Shown piece after piece: positions 27,390 through 34,688 of a stretch of DNA of 64,000 bases. The translations under genes and the position numbers were made by a program. Each line of letters starts with the position of its first letter. Position 1 is the stretch's first letter. The stretch spans positions 310,001 through 374,000 of the forward strand of contig CAVYXK010000001.1 in assembly GCA_963772445.1 (NCBI GenBank). Reading direction: 5' to 3'. The notes beneath the pieces are model-generated. The model worked only from the letters and a program-made list of their open reading frames with translations, did not search any database and had not been told where the DNA came from. Source of the DNA: CAVYXK01 sp963772445 (lineage in GTDB: Bacteria > Pseudomonadota > Alphaproteobacteria > Acetobacterales > Acetobacteraceae).

Positions 27390-27797
27390 GTGCCCAAACT
27401 GAGCCGTCTCACCCCAATCGTCCTGGCACTTGCCGGCGCGGCCGTACCTGCGGCGCCCGTATATCCCGCCGGCTCCGCGCCCGAGTTGCTCGCAGCGCGA
27501 CCGACGGCACCGGCAAACGGCGCGGTGATCGGAGCCGAGGGCGATCCGCTCGAAGTCAAGCTGGCCTGGACCATCCCGCGCGAACCTGTGCCCGTTCGCT
27601 TCTTCGTCGAGGTCGTGGCGATTGAGCCAGGCGGGCCGCGCGAGGTCTTCGCCGCCTACGTCGATCAACCGCCAGTGGACGTCACACTTGCCGGCGGGAC
27701 GGCAGAATACGCGTGGCGCGTCTTTACCGTGGGCCGCGATGTCGCCGCTTACGCGCTGAGCGGTTGGGAACGGTTCTCGCTGCTGACGACGAAATGA
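27390..27797 (+). CDS. Secreted hypothetical protein
   Basis: A 135-aa protein starting with GTG, with an N-terminal signal peptide (RLTPIVLALAGAAVPAAPVYPA) and an otherwise beta-rich body: APANGAVIGAEGDPLEVKLAWT, VRFFVEVVAIEPGG and AEYAWRVFTVG. This pattern suggests a single Ig or fibronectin-III-like sandwich. It starts 12 bases after the ATPase and overlaps the following lipoprotein gene by four bases (ATGA), so the three are one operon. I recognise no named family. Confidence 0.72.
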   Translation: MPKLSRLTPIVLALAGAAVPAAPVYPAGSAPELLAARPTAPANGAVIGAEGDPLEVKLAWTIPREPVPVRFFVEVVAIEPGGPREVFAAYVDQPPVDVTLAGGTAEYAWRVFTVGRDVAAYALSGWERFSLLTTK

Positions 27798-28360
27798 TCG
27801 GCCGGCGGGTGCTGCCAGCCATGGCGGCGGCGCTCCTTGCGGGCACGCTGATCGCCTGTCATGCGCCGCCCCCTCCCCCATCCCCGCTGCCCCCGCTCCC
27901 CGTGCCGCCTCCTTTCGTCCCGCCCCCGCCCATGGTCGTGACCGGCAGATGGTCGTTCGCCATCACCGGGACCGCCTGCGTCGCCCATGCGTCGAATCGC
28001 GACGTGTCGCTGGGAATCCGGATCGGACGCGATGACAAAGTCGAATTGAGCGTGGTGGGACGGAAGGTGCGATCCCCTGCGGCCCGCGGCGGCAGGCAAG
28101 CGCGACTTCACTTCGAAGGCTCCGCCGGATCGTGGACCTTGCTGGCGCGGAGCACCTCCCATCGTGCTGTGCTTGCGATCATGCCTCTGGGGCAGACAAC
28201 GGCAAACAACGTCCTGTTGCTTCTAGGCGGAGGCCGTCTGCGCACGGAAGTTGACACGGCCAGCATTCCTGTACTGCGCCTTCCTAATTCTGATGTGGCC
28301 GGTCGAGAATGGTTCGACTGCGTGCGCAGCGAGCTCGCGCACACCACGCCGAGTAGCTAA
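27794..28360 (+). CDS. Proline-rich lipoprotein
   Basis: A 188-aa protein whose ATG overlaps the previous stop (ATGA). The N-terminus has a lipoprotein signal (AALLAGTLIACHAPPP, lipobox LIAC with Cys about residue 22) followed by a run rich in proline, then a beta-rich domain (TGRWSFAITGTACVAHASNR and VELSVVGRKVR) with two cysteines that may pair. The proline stretch could span the periplasm or peptidoglycan. With the ATPase and the secreted protein it forms an apparent envelope complex. Function unknown. Confidence 0.72.
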   Translation: MIGRRVLPAMAAALLAGTLIACHAPPPPPSPLPPLPVPPPFVPPPPMVVTGRWSFAITGTACVAHASNRDVSLGIRIGRDDKVELSVVGRKVRSPAARGGRQARLHFEGSAGSWTLLARSTSHRAVLAIMPLGQTTANNVLLLLGGGRLRTEVDTASIPVLRLPNSDVAGREWFDCVRSELAHTTPSS

Positions 28361-28580
28361 TCGCCGCAGCTAGCTAGCGGCGGTGGCCTTCGGCCATCCT
28401 TGACCGCGGCTGCGCGCAGCGCCCTGGGGGAGGTCTGGCCGGGACGGAGAAACGGCTCTCAGCCGAACCGAGAAACATTGGTTAAGGAGAGCGGCCGCCG
28501 CCACTCGTTGCTACCCACAGCAAACAGCGAGGAGGCATAAAGCTTGACACGGTTACGGGCGACTCGACTCTAAGCGCGGG

Positions 28581-29283
28581 GTGACCCCGCCCGCCGAGCT
28601 CAGCAAGCTGAGCCACGCCGAGAAGGACGCGCTGATCCTGACGCTGGTCGCGGAGTTGGCAGCGGCGCAGCAGCGGATCGCGACACAGGAAGCACGCATC
28701 GCGGCCCTGGAGGCGCGGCTCGATGAACTGAGCCGTCCGCCGAAGACCCCCGACAACTCGTCCAAGCCGCCCTCGCAGGGCCAGAAGCAGGATCGCCCAG
28801 CGCCGGCTGCCGATCGTCCGGCGCGCAAGAGCCGGCCCGGGGTCGGTCGGGCACTGCATCCGAACCCGGATCGTGTGGTTGATGCCAGGCTGAGCGTTTG
28901 TCCGCAGTGCCAGGCGGCATTTCCGGAGGTCTTGCAGACGCCGCAGCAGGTCTACGAGCGGATCGAGCTGCCGCCGATCAAGCCGGACGTGACGCAGGTC
29001 CGCCTGTTCGGTGGTCGCTGTGCGTGTCGCGGCGAGCGGGTGACCGCCGAGGCCCCGCGGGCTGGAGCCGGGCTCACCCTTTGGCCAGTCGATTGCGGCC
29101 TTGGTGGTCTATCTGCACTACGCTCATGCCATCGGCATGGAACGGCTGGCCCGGTTGCTGGACGAGCTGTTTTCGCTGTCGATCAGCGAGGGCGCGATCA
29201 GCAACATGCTGGCCCGTGCGGGCGAGCCGCTGCTGGCCGCGGCGGCAATGATCCGCGCGACGGTGCTCGCCAGCCCGCCGTAG
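28581..29283 (+). pseudogene. IS66-family transposase (TnpC) remnant
   Basis: A GTG-started reading gives the N-terminus of an IS66 TnpC: a coiled coil (VAELAAAQQRIATQEARI), the Pro/Ser-rich SKPPSQGQK segment and the zinc-finger region with CPQC and RLFGGRCACRGERVTAEAP. Near 29060 the frame shifts by one base and the protein continues as SPFGQSIAALVVYLHYAHAIG...SEGAISNMLARAGEPLL before a stop at 29283. The catalytic DDE core (the C-terminal half of about 500 aa) and TnpA/TnpB are missing. It is a dead fragment; no terminal inverted repeats could be placed. Confidence 0.8.
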
Positions 29284-29304
29284 AGGCAGGGTCGATTACC
29301 AAGG

Positions 29305-30060
29305 TTAGACCGACTCAGGCGACGAGTTTTCGGGCGAGAGCTCCATGCGGGCAGAGCCCGGTTGGCCTTGCTGACGCGGCGCGGTGCGCGTCAGCTCTTC
29401 CCATCCTGCGAGTAACGCTTTGGCTTGCTCCCGGAAGTTCTCGTCCAGCAGTTTCGCCCCGGCGATGCGGTCGGCGCGGAAATGGCGGTAGTCATCGCGC
29501 AACTCGCACCAGGCGCAAACCAGTGTCGCCTGAGTGTAATATTCGACCGCGATCGGACGGATCGTGCGCCGGCTGGTGGCGCCTTTGCCGTCAACGTACT
29601 CGATGCGCATCTTGCGCGCCGCGCGGATCGCTGCACGGATGTCCGACAACGACACCGCGCCCGGCGCCGGCGCGCCACCGGCGGCGACATGGAACGGCGC
29701 GGCCGGGAGCCGTTCGCGCAGCGCATCCGGCATCACCGCCGCGAGCTTGTTCAGCACGCTGCGCGCTGCCGCTTCCAGCCCCGGATCGCCGGTACGGCGC
29801 AGCAGCCGCAGGCCGACGGTAACCGCCTCGACTTCGTCTTCGGTGAACATCAGCGGCGGCAGTTCGAACCCGCGACGCAACACATAGCCAAGCCCGGCCG
29901 CGCCCTCGATCGGCACGCTTCGTGCCTGCAGGGTGGCGATGTCGCGGTACACGGTGCGCGGCGCGACCTCCAGCTCTGCGGCGATAGCGGCCGCAGTTAT
30001 CGGAGTGCGAGCGAGCCGCAGCACCTGGATAATGTCGAACAACCGATCTGCACGACGCAT
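29305..30060 (-). CDS. YafY-type HTH and WYL domain transcription regulator
   Basis: A 251-aa regulator with an N-terminal HTH-11 (RLFDIIQVLRLARTPITAAAIAAELEVAPRTVYRDIATLQ, residues about 6-46) and a WYL domain (about 140-215, MRIEYVDGKGATSRRTIRPIAV) that usually senses a ligand or nucleic acid. These proteins are mostly repressors that also control themselves. A perfect CTGACA-N6-TGTCAG palindrome lies 24 bases upstream of its start, in the gap shared with the divergent DUF1127 gene. All typical segments are present. Confidence 0.92.
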   Translation of the reverse strand: MRRADRLFDIIQVLRLARTPITAAAIAAELEVAPRTVYRDIATLQARSVPIEGAAGLGYVLRRGFELPPLMFTEDEVEAVTVGLRLLRRTGDPGLEAAARSVLNKLAAVMPDALRERLPAAPFHVAAGGAPAPGAVSLSDIRAAIRAARKMRIEYVDGKGATSRRTIRPIAVEYYTQATLVCAWCELRDDYRHFRADRIAGAKLLDENFREQAKALLAGWEELTRTAPRQQGQPGSARMELSPENSSPESV

Positions 30061-30083
30061 TGATCAAACCCGGTCGATCACTG

Positions 30084-30101
30084 CTGACAACACGCTGTCA
30101 G
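30084..30101. promoter_or_regulatory. Likely operator of the WYL regulator
   Basis: CTGACAACACGCTGTCAG is a palindrome with six-base arms and a six-base centre, lying 24 bases before the regulator start and 46 bases before the divergent small gene. Spacing and symmetry fit a dimeric HTH-11/WYL repressor; autoregulation is an inference. Confidence 0.5.
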
Positions 30102-30147
30102 GAGGGGGAGCTTATCTCCGGGTCGTTCAGACTGAAAGGACACGACG

Positions 30148-30372
30148 ATGACGACGCTATCGCTTCGTATTTTGCAGCGTGACGCTATCCGGCCGCAACG
30201 CCGGGCGCCGGCCGTGGCGGTTCAGGGGCTGCTGGGCAAGCTCCGGGTGGCCTGGCGGCGGCGGCGTTCGCGCAATCTGCTGTCGCAGCTCGACGACTAC
30301 ATGCTCAAGGATATCGGCTTCACGCGCTCGGATGCGCTGCGCGAGGCGGATAAACCGTTCTGGCGCGAATAG
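30148..30372 (+). CDS. DUF1127 (YjiS-like) small protein
   Basis: A 74-aa protein with the C-terminal DUF1127 signature: RRRSRNLLSQLDDYMLKDIGFTRSDALREADKPFW. Small Arg-rich DUF1127 proteins in alphaproteobacteria affect RNA metabolism and nutrient-related phenotypes, and many are stress induced. Its start is preceded by GAAAGGAC. It shares a short divergent promoter region, with a palindromic site, with the WYL regulator and may be its target. Confidence 0.88.
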   Translation: MTTLSLRILQRDAIRPQRRAPAVAVQGLLGKLRVAWRRRRSRNLLSQLDDYMLKDIGFTRSDALREADKPFWRE

Positions 30373-30418
30373 GGTGGACGGCGCTCATCGCGTCGGCGGT
30401 GGCCTAGGGTTGCGGCCC

Positions 30419-31132
30419 CTATCGGCGAGTAAACGTCCAATAGAGCGGTCGCCTGCCGGCGACGAGGGCCTTTGCCTCGTAGCGGGTAGGCGGCCAATCC
30501 TTGGGACGGCTCGTTGTTGCCGGGCCGGTCGCGAACAGCTCCTGCCCCCCTATCACGTCCATGACCCAGGCCTGATACGTGGGATCATCCGTGGCCACCT
30601 GCCACTCGGCTCCCGGTTTCAGGACACGCGCCAGAACCGGCAGCAAAGCCGGATGGATGAAGCGCCGCTTGGCGTGTCGGGCCTTCGGCCAGGGATCGGG
30701 GAACAAAAGAAACAACCGATCCAGTGAGCCGTCCGGCAGCATCCGCAGCAAGGTCCGCGCATCATCGGTCCATAGCCTCAGATTGGCCGGCAGTTCCGCC
30801 TCCGCCTCGCCGCCTTCAGGCACCAGACGAGACAGCAGCGAGCAGATGCCATTCTCAAACACCTCGGCGGCGATCAGGCCGATATCGGGCCGTTCGGCGA
30901 TCTGGGCCAGCGCATGCTCGCCGCTGCCGAAGCCTAGCTCCAGCCAGAGTTCGGACACCGGCGTCGCGAACGCGTGCGTCGGGTCGGGCGCATGTTCGGG
31001 GCGAAAGGCGATGCGCGGCAGCGTTTGTTGCAGCAGCCGAAGCTGCCGCGGCCGCAGCTTGTGGCCGCGCCCGCGGCCATAGAGCCGGTCAGGCGGCGGC
31101 TTGACGTCGGCGGGCGCCATCCCGCGAACCAT
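30419..31132 (-). CDS. trmB: tRNA (guanine-N7)-methyltransferase
   Basis: A 237-aa TrmB that methylates G46 in the tRNA variable loop using SAM. The SAM-binding motif is WLELGFGSGEHALAQIAE, followed by LIAAEVFENG, the acidic tRNA-binding segment LFLLFPDPWPKARHAKRRF and the C-terminal ATDDPTYQAWV and PKDWPPTRYEAKAL. An alternative start lies four codons downstream. It begins 15 bases after the DUF423 gene on the same strand, so the two are likely co-transcribed. Confidence 0.95.
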   Translation of the reverse strand: MVRGMAPADVKPPPDRLYGRGRGHKLRPRQLRLLQQTLPRIAFRPEHAPDPTHAFATPVSELWLELGFGSGEHALAQIAERPDIGLIAAEVFENGICSLLSRLVPEGGEAEAELPANLRLWTDDARTLLRMLPDGSLDRLFLLFPDPWPKARHAKRRFIHPALLPVLARVLKPGAEWQVATDDPTYQAWVMDVIGGQELFATGPATTSRPKDWPPTRYEAKALVAGRRPLYWTFTRR

Positions 31133-31147
31133 CAGGTCACCAGCACG

Positions 31148-31519
31148 TTACGGCCGCCGCGCCCGCAGCGCGGACAGCCCGAGCAGCGCCCATCCGATCA
31201 TCAGCAACGTCCCGCCCACCGGCGCGACCACGCCCACTGGCGCGCCGGTGATTGCCAGCACATAGACCGAGCCACAGAACAGCACCACGCCGCCCAGGAA
31301 CGCCACGCCCGCGGCATTCGCCAACGCACCGCCGCCGCGCCCGCTCCATAATCCGCAGCCGAGCAGTGCCAGAGCGTGCCAGCCCTGTATCTGCACTGCG
31401 TTCCGCACCATCAAAAGGCGTGCGGGCCCCAAGGCGTCGAGCCCATGCGCCGCCAGCGCCGCCATCCCCACGGCGGCGAGCCCCACCACCGACCCGAGAC
31501 CGATCCAGGTCCGTTCCAA
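31148..31519 (-). CDS. DUF423 (YgdD-like) membrane protein
   Basis: A 123-aa protein with four predicted membrane helices: WIGLGSVVGLAAVGMAALAAHGL, the WHALALLGCGLW segment, AAGVAFLGGVVLFCGSVYVLAI and VAPVGGTLLMIGWALLGLSAL. AAHGL with downstream GSVYVLAITG and PVGGTLLMIGW is the DUF423 signature. The best start is TTG at 31519, with GGAAG upstream, since no ATG or GTG fits the family start. It is upstream of trmB by 15 bases and divergent from the prolyl aminopeptidase. Function unknown. Confidence 0.85.
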   Translation of the reverse strand: MERTWIGLGSVVGLAAVGMAALAAHGLDALGPARLLMVRNAVQIQGWHALALLGCGLWSGRGGGALANAAGVAFLGGVVLFCGSVYVLAITGAPVGVVAPVGGTLLMIGWALLGLSALRARRP

Positions 31520-31573
31520 TCGCCGTCTTCCCTGTTCCGCCCACGGCGCCCCGACTATACCATCCGCGTCACC

Positions 31574-32524
31574 ATGCCGCGCGGCGACCTGTTTCCCGAG
31601 ATCGGACCGTTCGAGACCGGCTATCTGCCGCTCACCGGCGGTCACGTGATGTATTGGGAGCAAGTGGGCAACCCACGTGGCCGCCCCGTGCTGTTCCTGC
31701 ATGGCGGCCCGGGCGCCGGCGCCGGCGCCGTGCACCGCCGTTTCTTCGACCCGGATTTCTGGCGAGTGATTATCTTCGACCAGCGCGGGGCCGGCCGCTC
31801 GCGCCCGCTCGGAAGCTTGGCGCACAACACCACCGCCGATCTGGTTTCGGATATCGAGACGCTGCGCCGACACCTGGGGATCGAGCGGCTGATCCTGTTC
31901 GGCGGCTCCTGGGGCTCGACCCTCGCGCTGGCCTATGCGCAGGCGTATCCCTCACGCGTCGCCGGCTGCGTGCTGCGCGGCGTGTTCCTCGGGCGCGAAC
32001 CCGAGGTGAACTGGTTCCTCTATGGCCTGCGGGCAGTCTTCCCCGACGCCTATGCAACCTTCGCCGGGTACCTGCCGGAATCGGAACGAGGCGATATACT
32101 CACCGGTTATTTGCGACGGCTGACGCATTCCGATCCCGCGGTGCACATGCCGGCGGCGCGCGCGTGGTCGGTGTACGAAGGCACCTGCAGCACGCTGTTG
32201 CCGAGCCCTGACACAGTGAGCTCCTTCGCGCAGGACCGCACCGCGCTCGGCTTGGCGCGGATCGAGGCGCACTATTTCGCCAACGGCCTGTTCTTACCGC
32301 CCGAAGGGCTGCTGCCAGGGATGCACCGCATCGGCAAGATCCCGGCGGAGATCGTGCAGGGCCGCTACGACATGATCTGCCCCCCGGCGACCGCGTTCGA
32401 GCTGGCAGCGGCTTGGCCGGCCGCGCGGTTGTCGATCGTGCCGGATGCCGGGCACTCGGCGCTGGAGCCGGGGATAAGGCGCGCGTTGGTCGCGGCGGTC
32501 GAGCGGTTCCGGCACGGGAGGTAA
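31574..32524 (+). CDS. pip: Prolyl aminopeptidase
   Basis: A 316-aa alpha/beta hydrolase that removes N-terminal proline from peptides. Family landmarks: ETGYLPLTGGHVMYWEQVGN at the start, VLFLHGGPGAGAGAVHRRFFDP, FDQRGAGRSRP, nucleophile Ser in LFGGSWGSTLALAYAQ and the catalytic His in VPDAGHSALEP. The ATG at 31574 gives the normal length, so the longer reading from 31376 is rejected. The next gene starts five bases after its stop, so the two are probably co-transcribed. Confidence 0.94.
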   Translation: MPRGDLFPEIGPFETGYLPLTGGHVMYWEQVGNPRGRPVLFLHGGPGAGAGAVHRRFFDPDFWRVIIFDQRGAGRSRPLGSLAHNTTADLVSDIETLRRHLGIERLILFGGSWGSTLALAYAQAYPSRVAGCVLRGVFLGREPEVNWFLYGLRAVFPDAYATFAGYLPESERGDILTGYLRRLTHSDPAVHMPAARAWSVYEGTCSTLLPSPDTVSSFAQDRTALGLARIEAHYFANGLFLPPEGLLPGMHRIGKIPAEIVQGRYDMICPPATAFELAAAWPAARLSIVPDAGHSALEPGIRRALVAAVERFRHGR

Positions 32525-32529
32525 GCAGC

Positions 32530-33426
32530 ATGCGGGTCGGCGTGATCGGGCTCGGCACGATGGGATTCGGTGCTGCGGTCAATCTTGTGAAGCACGGCCA
32601 TCGCGTGGTCGGCTGCGACCAGCGCGCCGCGCCACGGGACGCGCTGGTCGCCGCGGGCGGCGCCGCGGTCGCCAGCCCGGCGGCGCTGCCCGAGGGGTTG
32701 GAAGCTGCGCTGATCCTGGTGGTCAACGCGGAACAGGAAGAGGATGTGCTGTTCGGCCCCACCGGATGCGCGGCGCGCTTGCCGCGCGGGGCAGTGGTGA
32801 TCTGCTCCAGCACCGTTGCGCCGGCAGCGGCGCGCCGGCTGGAGATGCGGCTGACCGAGGCGGGGCTGCTGATGCTTGACGCTCCGGTCTCGGGCGGCAA
32901 GGCGGGCGCGGAGGCCGGCACGATGACGGTGATGGCGTCCGGCTCAGCCGCGGCCTTTGAGAAAGCCGCCCCGGTACTGGAGGCGATCTCCGGCAAAGTG
33001 TGGCGGCTGGGCGAGGCGGCCGGCATCGGCAGCACGGTGAAAATGGTCAACCAGTTGCTGGCCGGCGTGCACATCGCCACGGCAGCAGAGGCACTGGCGC
33101 TCGGCATCCGTGCCGGGGCGGACCCGGCGGCGCTTTACGATGTGATCTGCTCCTCGGCCGGCAATTCGTGGATGTGGGAAAACCGTGTGCCGCATATCCT
33201 GGCTGGCGACGACACACCGCAGTCCGCGGTGAACATATTCGTCAAGGACCTGGGCATCGTGCTCGATCAGGCGCGCGCGCTGTCTTTCCCGGCGCCGCTG
33301 GCAGCAGCGGCGCACCAGTTGTTCCTGGGCGCCGCGGCGCTCGGGTATGGGGGGAAGGACGACGCCTTCGTCATCCGCGTGTGGGAGACACTGACGGGGA
33401 TCGCCCTGCCAGCCAAGCGGAGTTAG
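32530..33426 (+). CDS. NAD(P)-dependent beta-hydroxyacid dehydrogenase (HIBADH/LtnD family)
   Basis: A 298-aa 3-hydroxyisobutyrate dehydrogenase superfamily enzyme. It has the nucleotide-binding GLGTMGFGAAVNLVKHGH, the substrate motif DAPVSGGKAGAEAGTMTVM and the catalytic Lys region GSTVKMVNQLLAGVHIA. The C-terminal PQSAVNIFVKDLGIVLDQAR resembles the L-threonate dehydrogenase/phosphogluconate-dehydrogenase-like branch more than MmsB. The partner kinase (OtnK) and aldolase genes of the threonate pathway are not adjacent, so the substrate is open. Confidence 0.9.
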   Translation: MRVGVIGLGTMGFGAAVNLVKHGHRVVGCDQRAAPRDALVAAGGAAVASPAALPEGLEAALILVVNAEQEEDVLFGPTGCAARLPRGAVVICSSTVAPAAARRLEMRLTEAGLLMLDAPVSGGKAGAEAGTMTVMASGSAAAFEKAAPVLEAISGKVWRLGEAAGIGSTVKMVNQLLAGVHIATAAEALALGIRAGADPAALYDVICSSAGNSWMWENRVPHILAGDDTPQSAVNIFVKDLGIVLDQARALSFPAPLAAAAHQLFLGAAALGYGGKDDAFVIRVWETLTGIALPAKRS

Positions 33427-33557
33427 CGCATCCGGCGCCGGTTAGACTAGACTAGAGGCCCGTCCTCGAGAATATCGAAATCCTGGGCGATGGTCAGAGC
33501 GGCTGAGGCAGCCGCAGCGGTCGTCTGCGCCCGCGCCCTCAAATGATCCCTCTGCTG

Positions 33558-34163
33558 TCAGGCTTGCCGTCGTCTGGTTGCAACGCAATTTTCAACGTCC
33601 ACAATCTGCATGTCATATCCGAGTTCATCCAAAGCGATGAGAAGCCGGCCGAGATTACGTCCGATCCGAAATGTGCCGTCCGAGTGTTTGTACTCGAAGA
33701 TGATACGCTCTGGGCGCACTACTCCGAACGGAAAGTGAGGCAGCAGCTTGGCGTCGTAGCCTTCGGTGTCGGTAACCAGCGTGCCGATCGCATCGATCTG
33801 AAACTGCTCTATAAGATCTGCGAAGGAGATCGCCTCAACCTCGAGCTGGGTCACATGGGCAGTGAGATCGCCAGAGTGGACGATCGCATGTCTTCCGTCC
33901 ATAGAACCCAACTGATCGGCCCAGGGCAAAACCGGCCTGCCTTCTTGAGCGACAGCATAGAACTTCACCGTTCCGGACCGTGATGCCACACAAGAGTTCA
34001 GGCAAGTGACATTCGGGACCGACCTGAATTTGTCCGACAGCTCGGCAAAGAGATAAGGAACTGGCTCGATCAGGATGACCGCTCCTTTGGACGCTGCCTG
34101 AAGCACCGCATTGTGCTGCTTTCCCCCGTTGTGGGCACCTACGAACAACAGTTCGACTCGCAT
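33558..34163 (-). CDS. FkbM family methyltransferase
   Basis: A 201-aa SAM-dependent methyltransferase of the FkbM type. The SAM-site segment is ELLFVGAHNGGKQHNAVLQ, followed by GAVILIEPVPYLFAELSDKF and NVTCLNSCVASRSGTVKFY; the late LVTDTEGYDAKLLPHF and IIFEYKH are typical. Such enzymes O-methylate sugars and other cell-surface or secondary metabolites. Base composition is visibly less GC-rich than its neighbours. Its 5' end overlaps the degraded 3' end of a PIN toxin gene by 25 bases, which suggests it arrived by recombination at that toxin locus. Confidence 0.82.
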   Translation of the reverse strand: MRVELLFVGAHNGGKQHNAVLQAASKGAVILIEPVPYLFAELSDKFRSVPNVTCLNSCVASRSGTVKFYAVAQEGRPVLPWADQLGSMDGRHAIVHSGDLTAHVTQLEVEAISFADLIEQFQIDAIGTLVTDTEGYDAKLLPHFPFGVVRPERIIFEYKHSDGTFRIGRNLGRLLIALDELGYDMQIVDVENCVATRRRQA

Positions 34164-34439
34164 CGGGACACGGCCTTTCGTGGCAGATCGAAGCGCTCGC
34201 CGCGACAAATCGCACGATCGCGCAGCGCACGCCAGCGAAACAACTTTTCCGTCATCACAGCAACGCCAGCCCAGACCTGTGGTCGCTTGAGCACCGCCAG
34301 GAACTCGCGCAGGATCTGCTGACTGATGCAGAGCGTCTCGCCCGTAGCGGCATAATGGGCGAGGGCGACGCGCGCCGGCTCGCGATAGCGCACCCCCTCT
34401 GCCGAAGCATAAACCAGCACATTCGTATCAACGATACAT
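34139..34439 (-). pseudogene. PIN-domain (VapC-type) toxin, broken at both ends
   Basis: The expected start ATG (34439-34437) overlaps the antitoxin stop as TGATG, but runs into TGA after three codons. One base out of phase, the PIN domain continues as IVDTNVLVYASAEGVRYREPARV, including the first catalytic Asp (VDTN), through QQILREFLAVLKRPQVWAGV. No usable start exists in that frame before the Asp; starting at the later GTG would remove it. The C-terminus ends near residue 95 and lacks the last acidic residues of a normal PIN domain of about 135 aa. It is almost certainly non-functional. Confidence 0.75.
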
Positions 34440-34675
34440 CACCGCCCGTCGTCGCCGTAGATGTCCTCGCGACTGAGAATAAGGCCTTCAGGCCAGGGGC
34501 CCAGATCGATGACCGGCAGCGCGTTAACATCGAACGGCCGGGTGGCTTTCCGCCGAGCAGGACGAGGCGTGACAGTAATGACTGCCTCGTGCTCACCGGG
34601 CGGTACGTCATCAGGGGCGGTGCCGGTAAACTTGTGGTCAGCGCCAACCAGGATGCGGGTGGTAACGATAGTCAT
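34439..34675 (-). CDS. Antitoxin partner of a PIN-domain toxin
   Basis: A 78-aa protein, MTIVTTRILVGADHKFTG then VPPGEHEAVITVT, ending with an acidic tail (PVIDLGPWPEGLILSREDIYGDDGR) that in such pairs wraps the toxin. The layout matches a known group of AbrB-like/VapB-type antitoxins encoded directly before PIN toxins. Its stop overlaps the toxin start (TGATG). The toxin reading is broken, so this is now an orphan antitoxin. Confidence 0.75.
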   Translation of the reverse strand: MTIVTTRILVGADHKFTGTAPDDVPPGEHEAVITVTPRPARRKATRPFDVNALPVIDLGPWPEGLILSREDIYGDDGR

Positions 34676-34688
34676 GCAGCATTACCCT

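Noticed and set aside
33430..33557. Minus-strand tail reading ALTIAQDFDILEDGPLV after the FkbM stop
   Set aside because: It looks protein-like but is short, follows a stop in the same frame, and matches no family I know.
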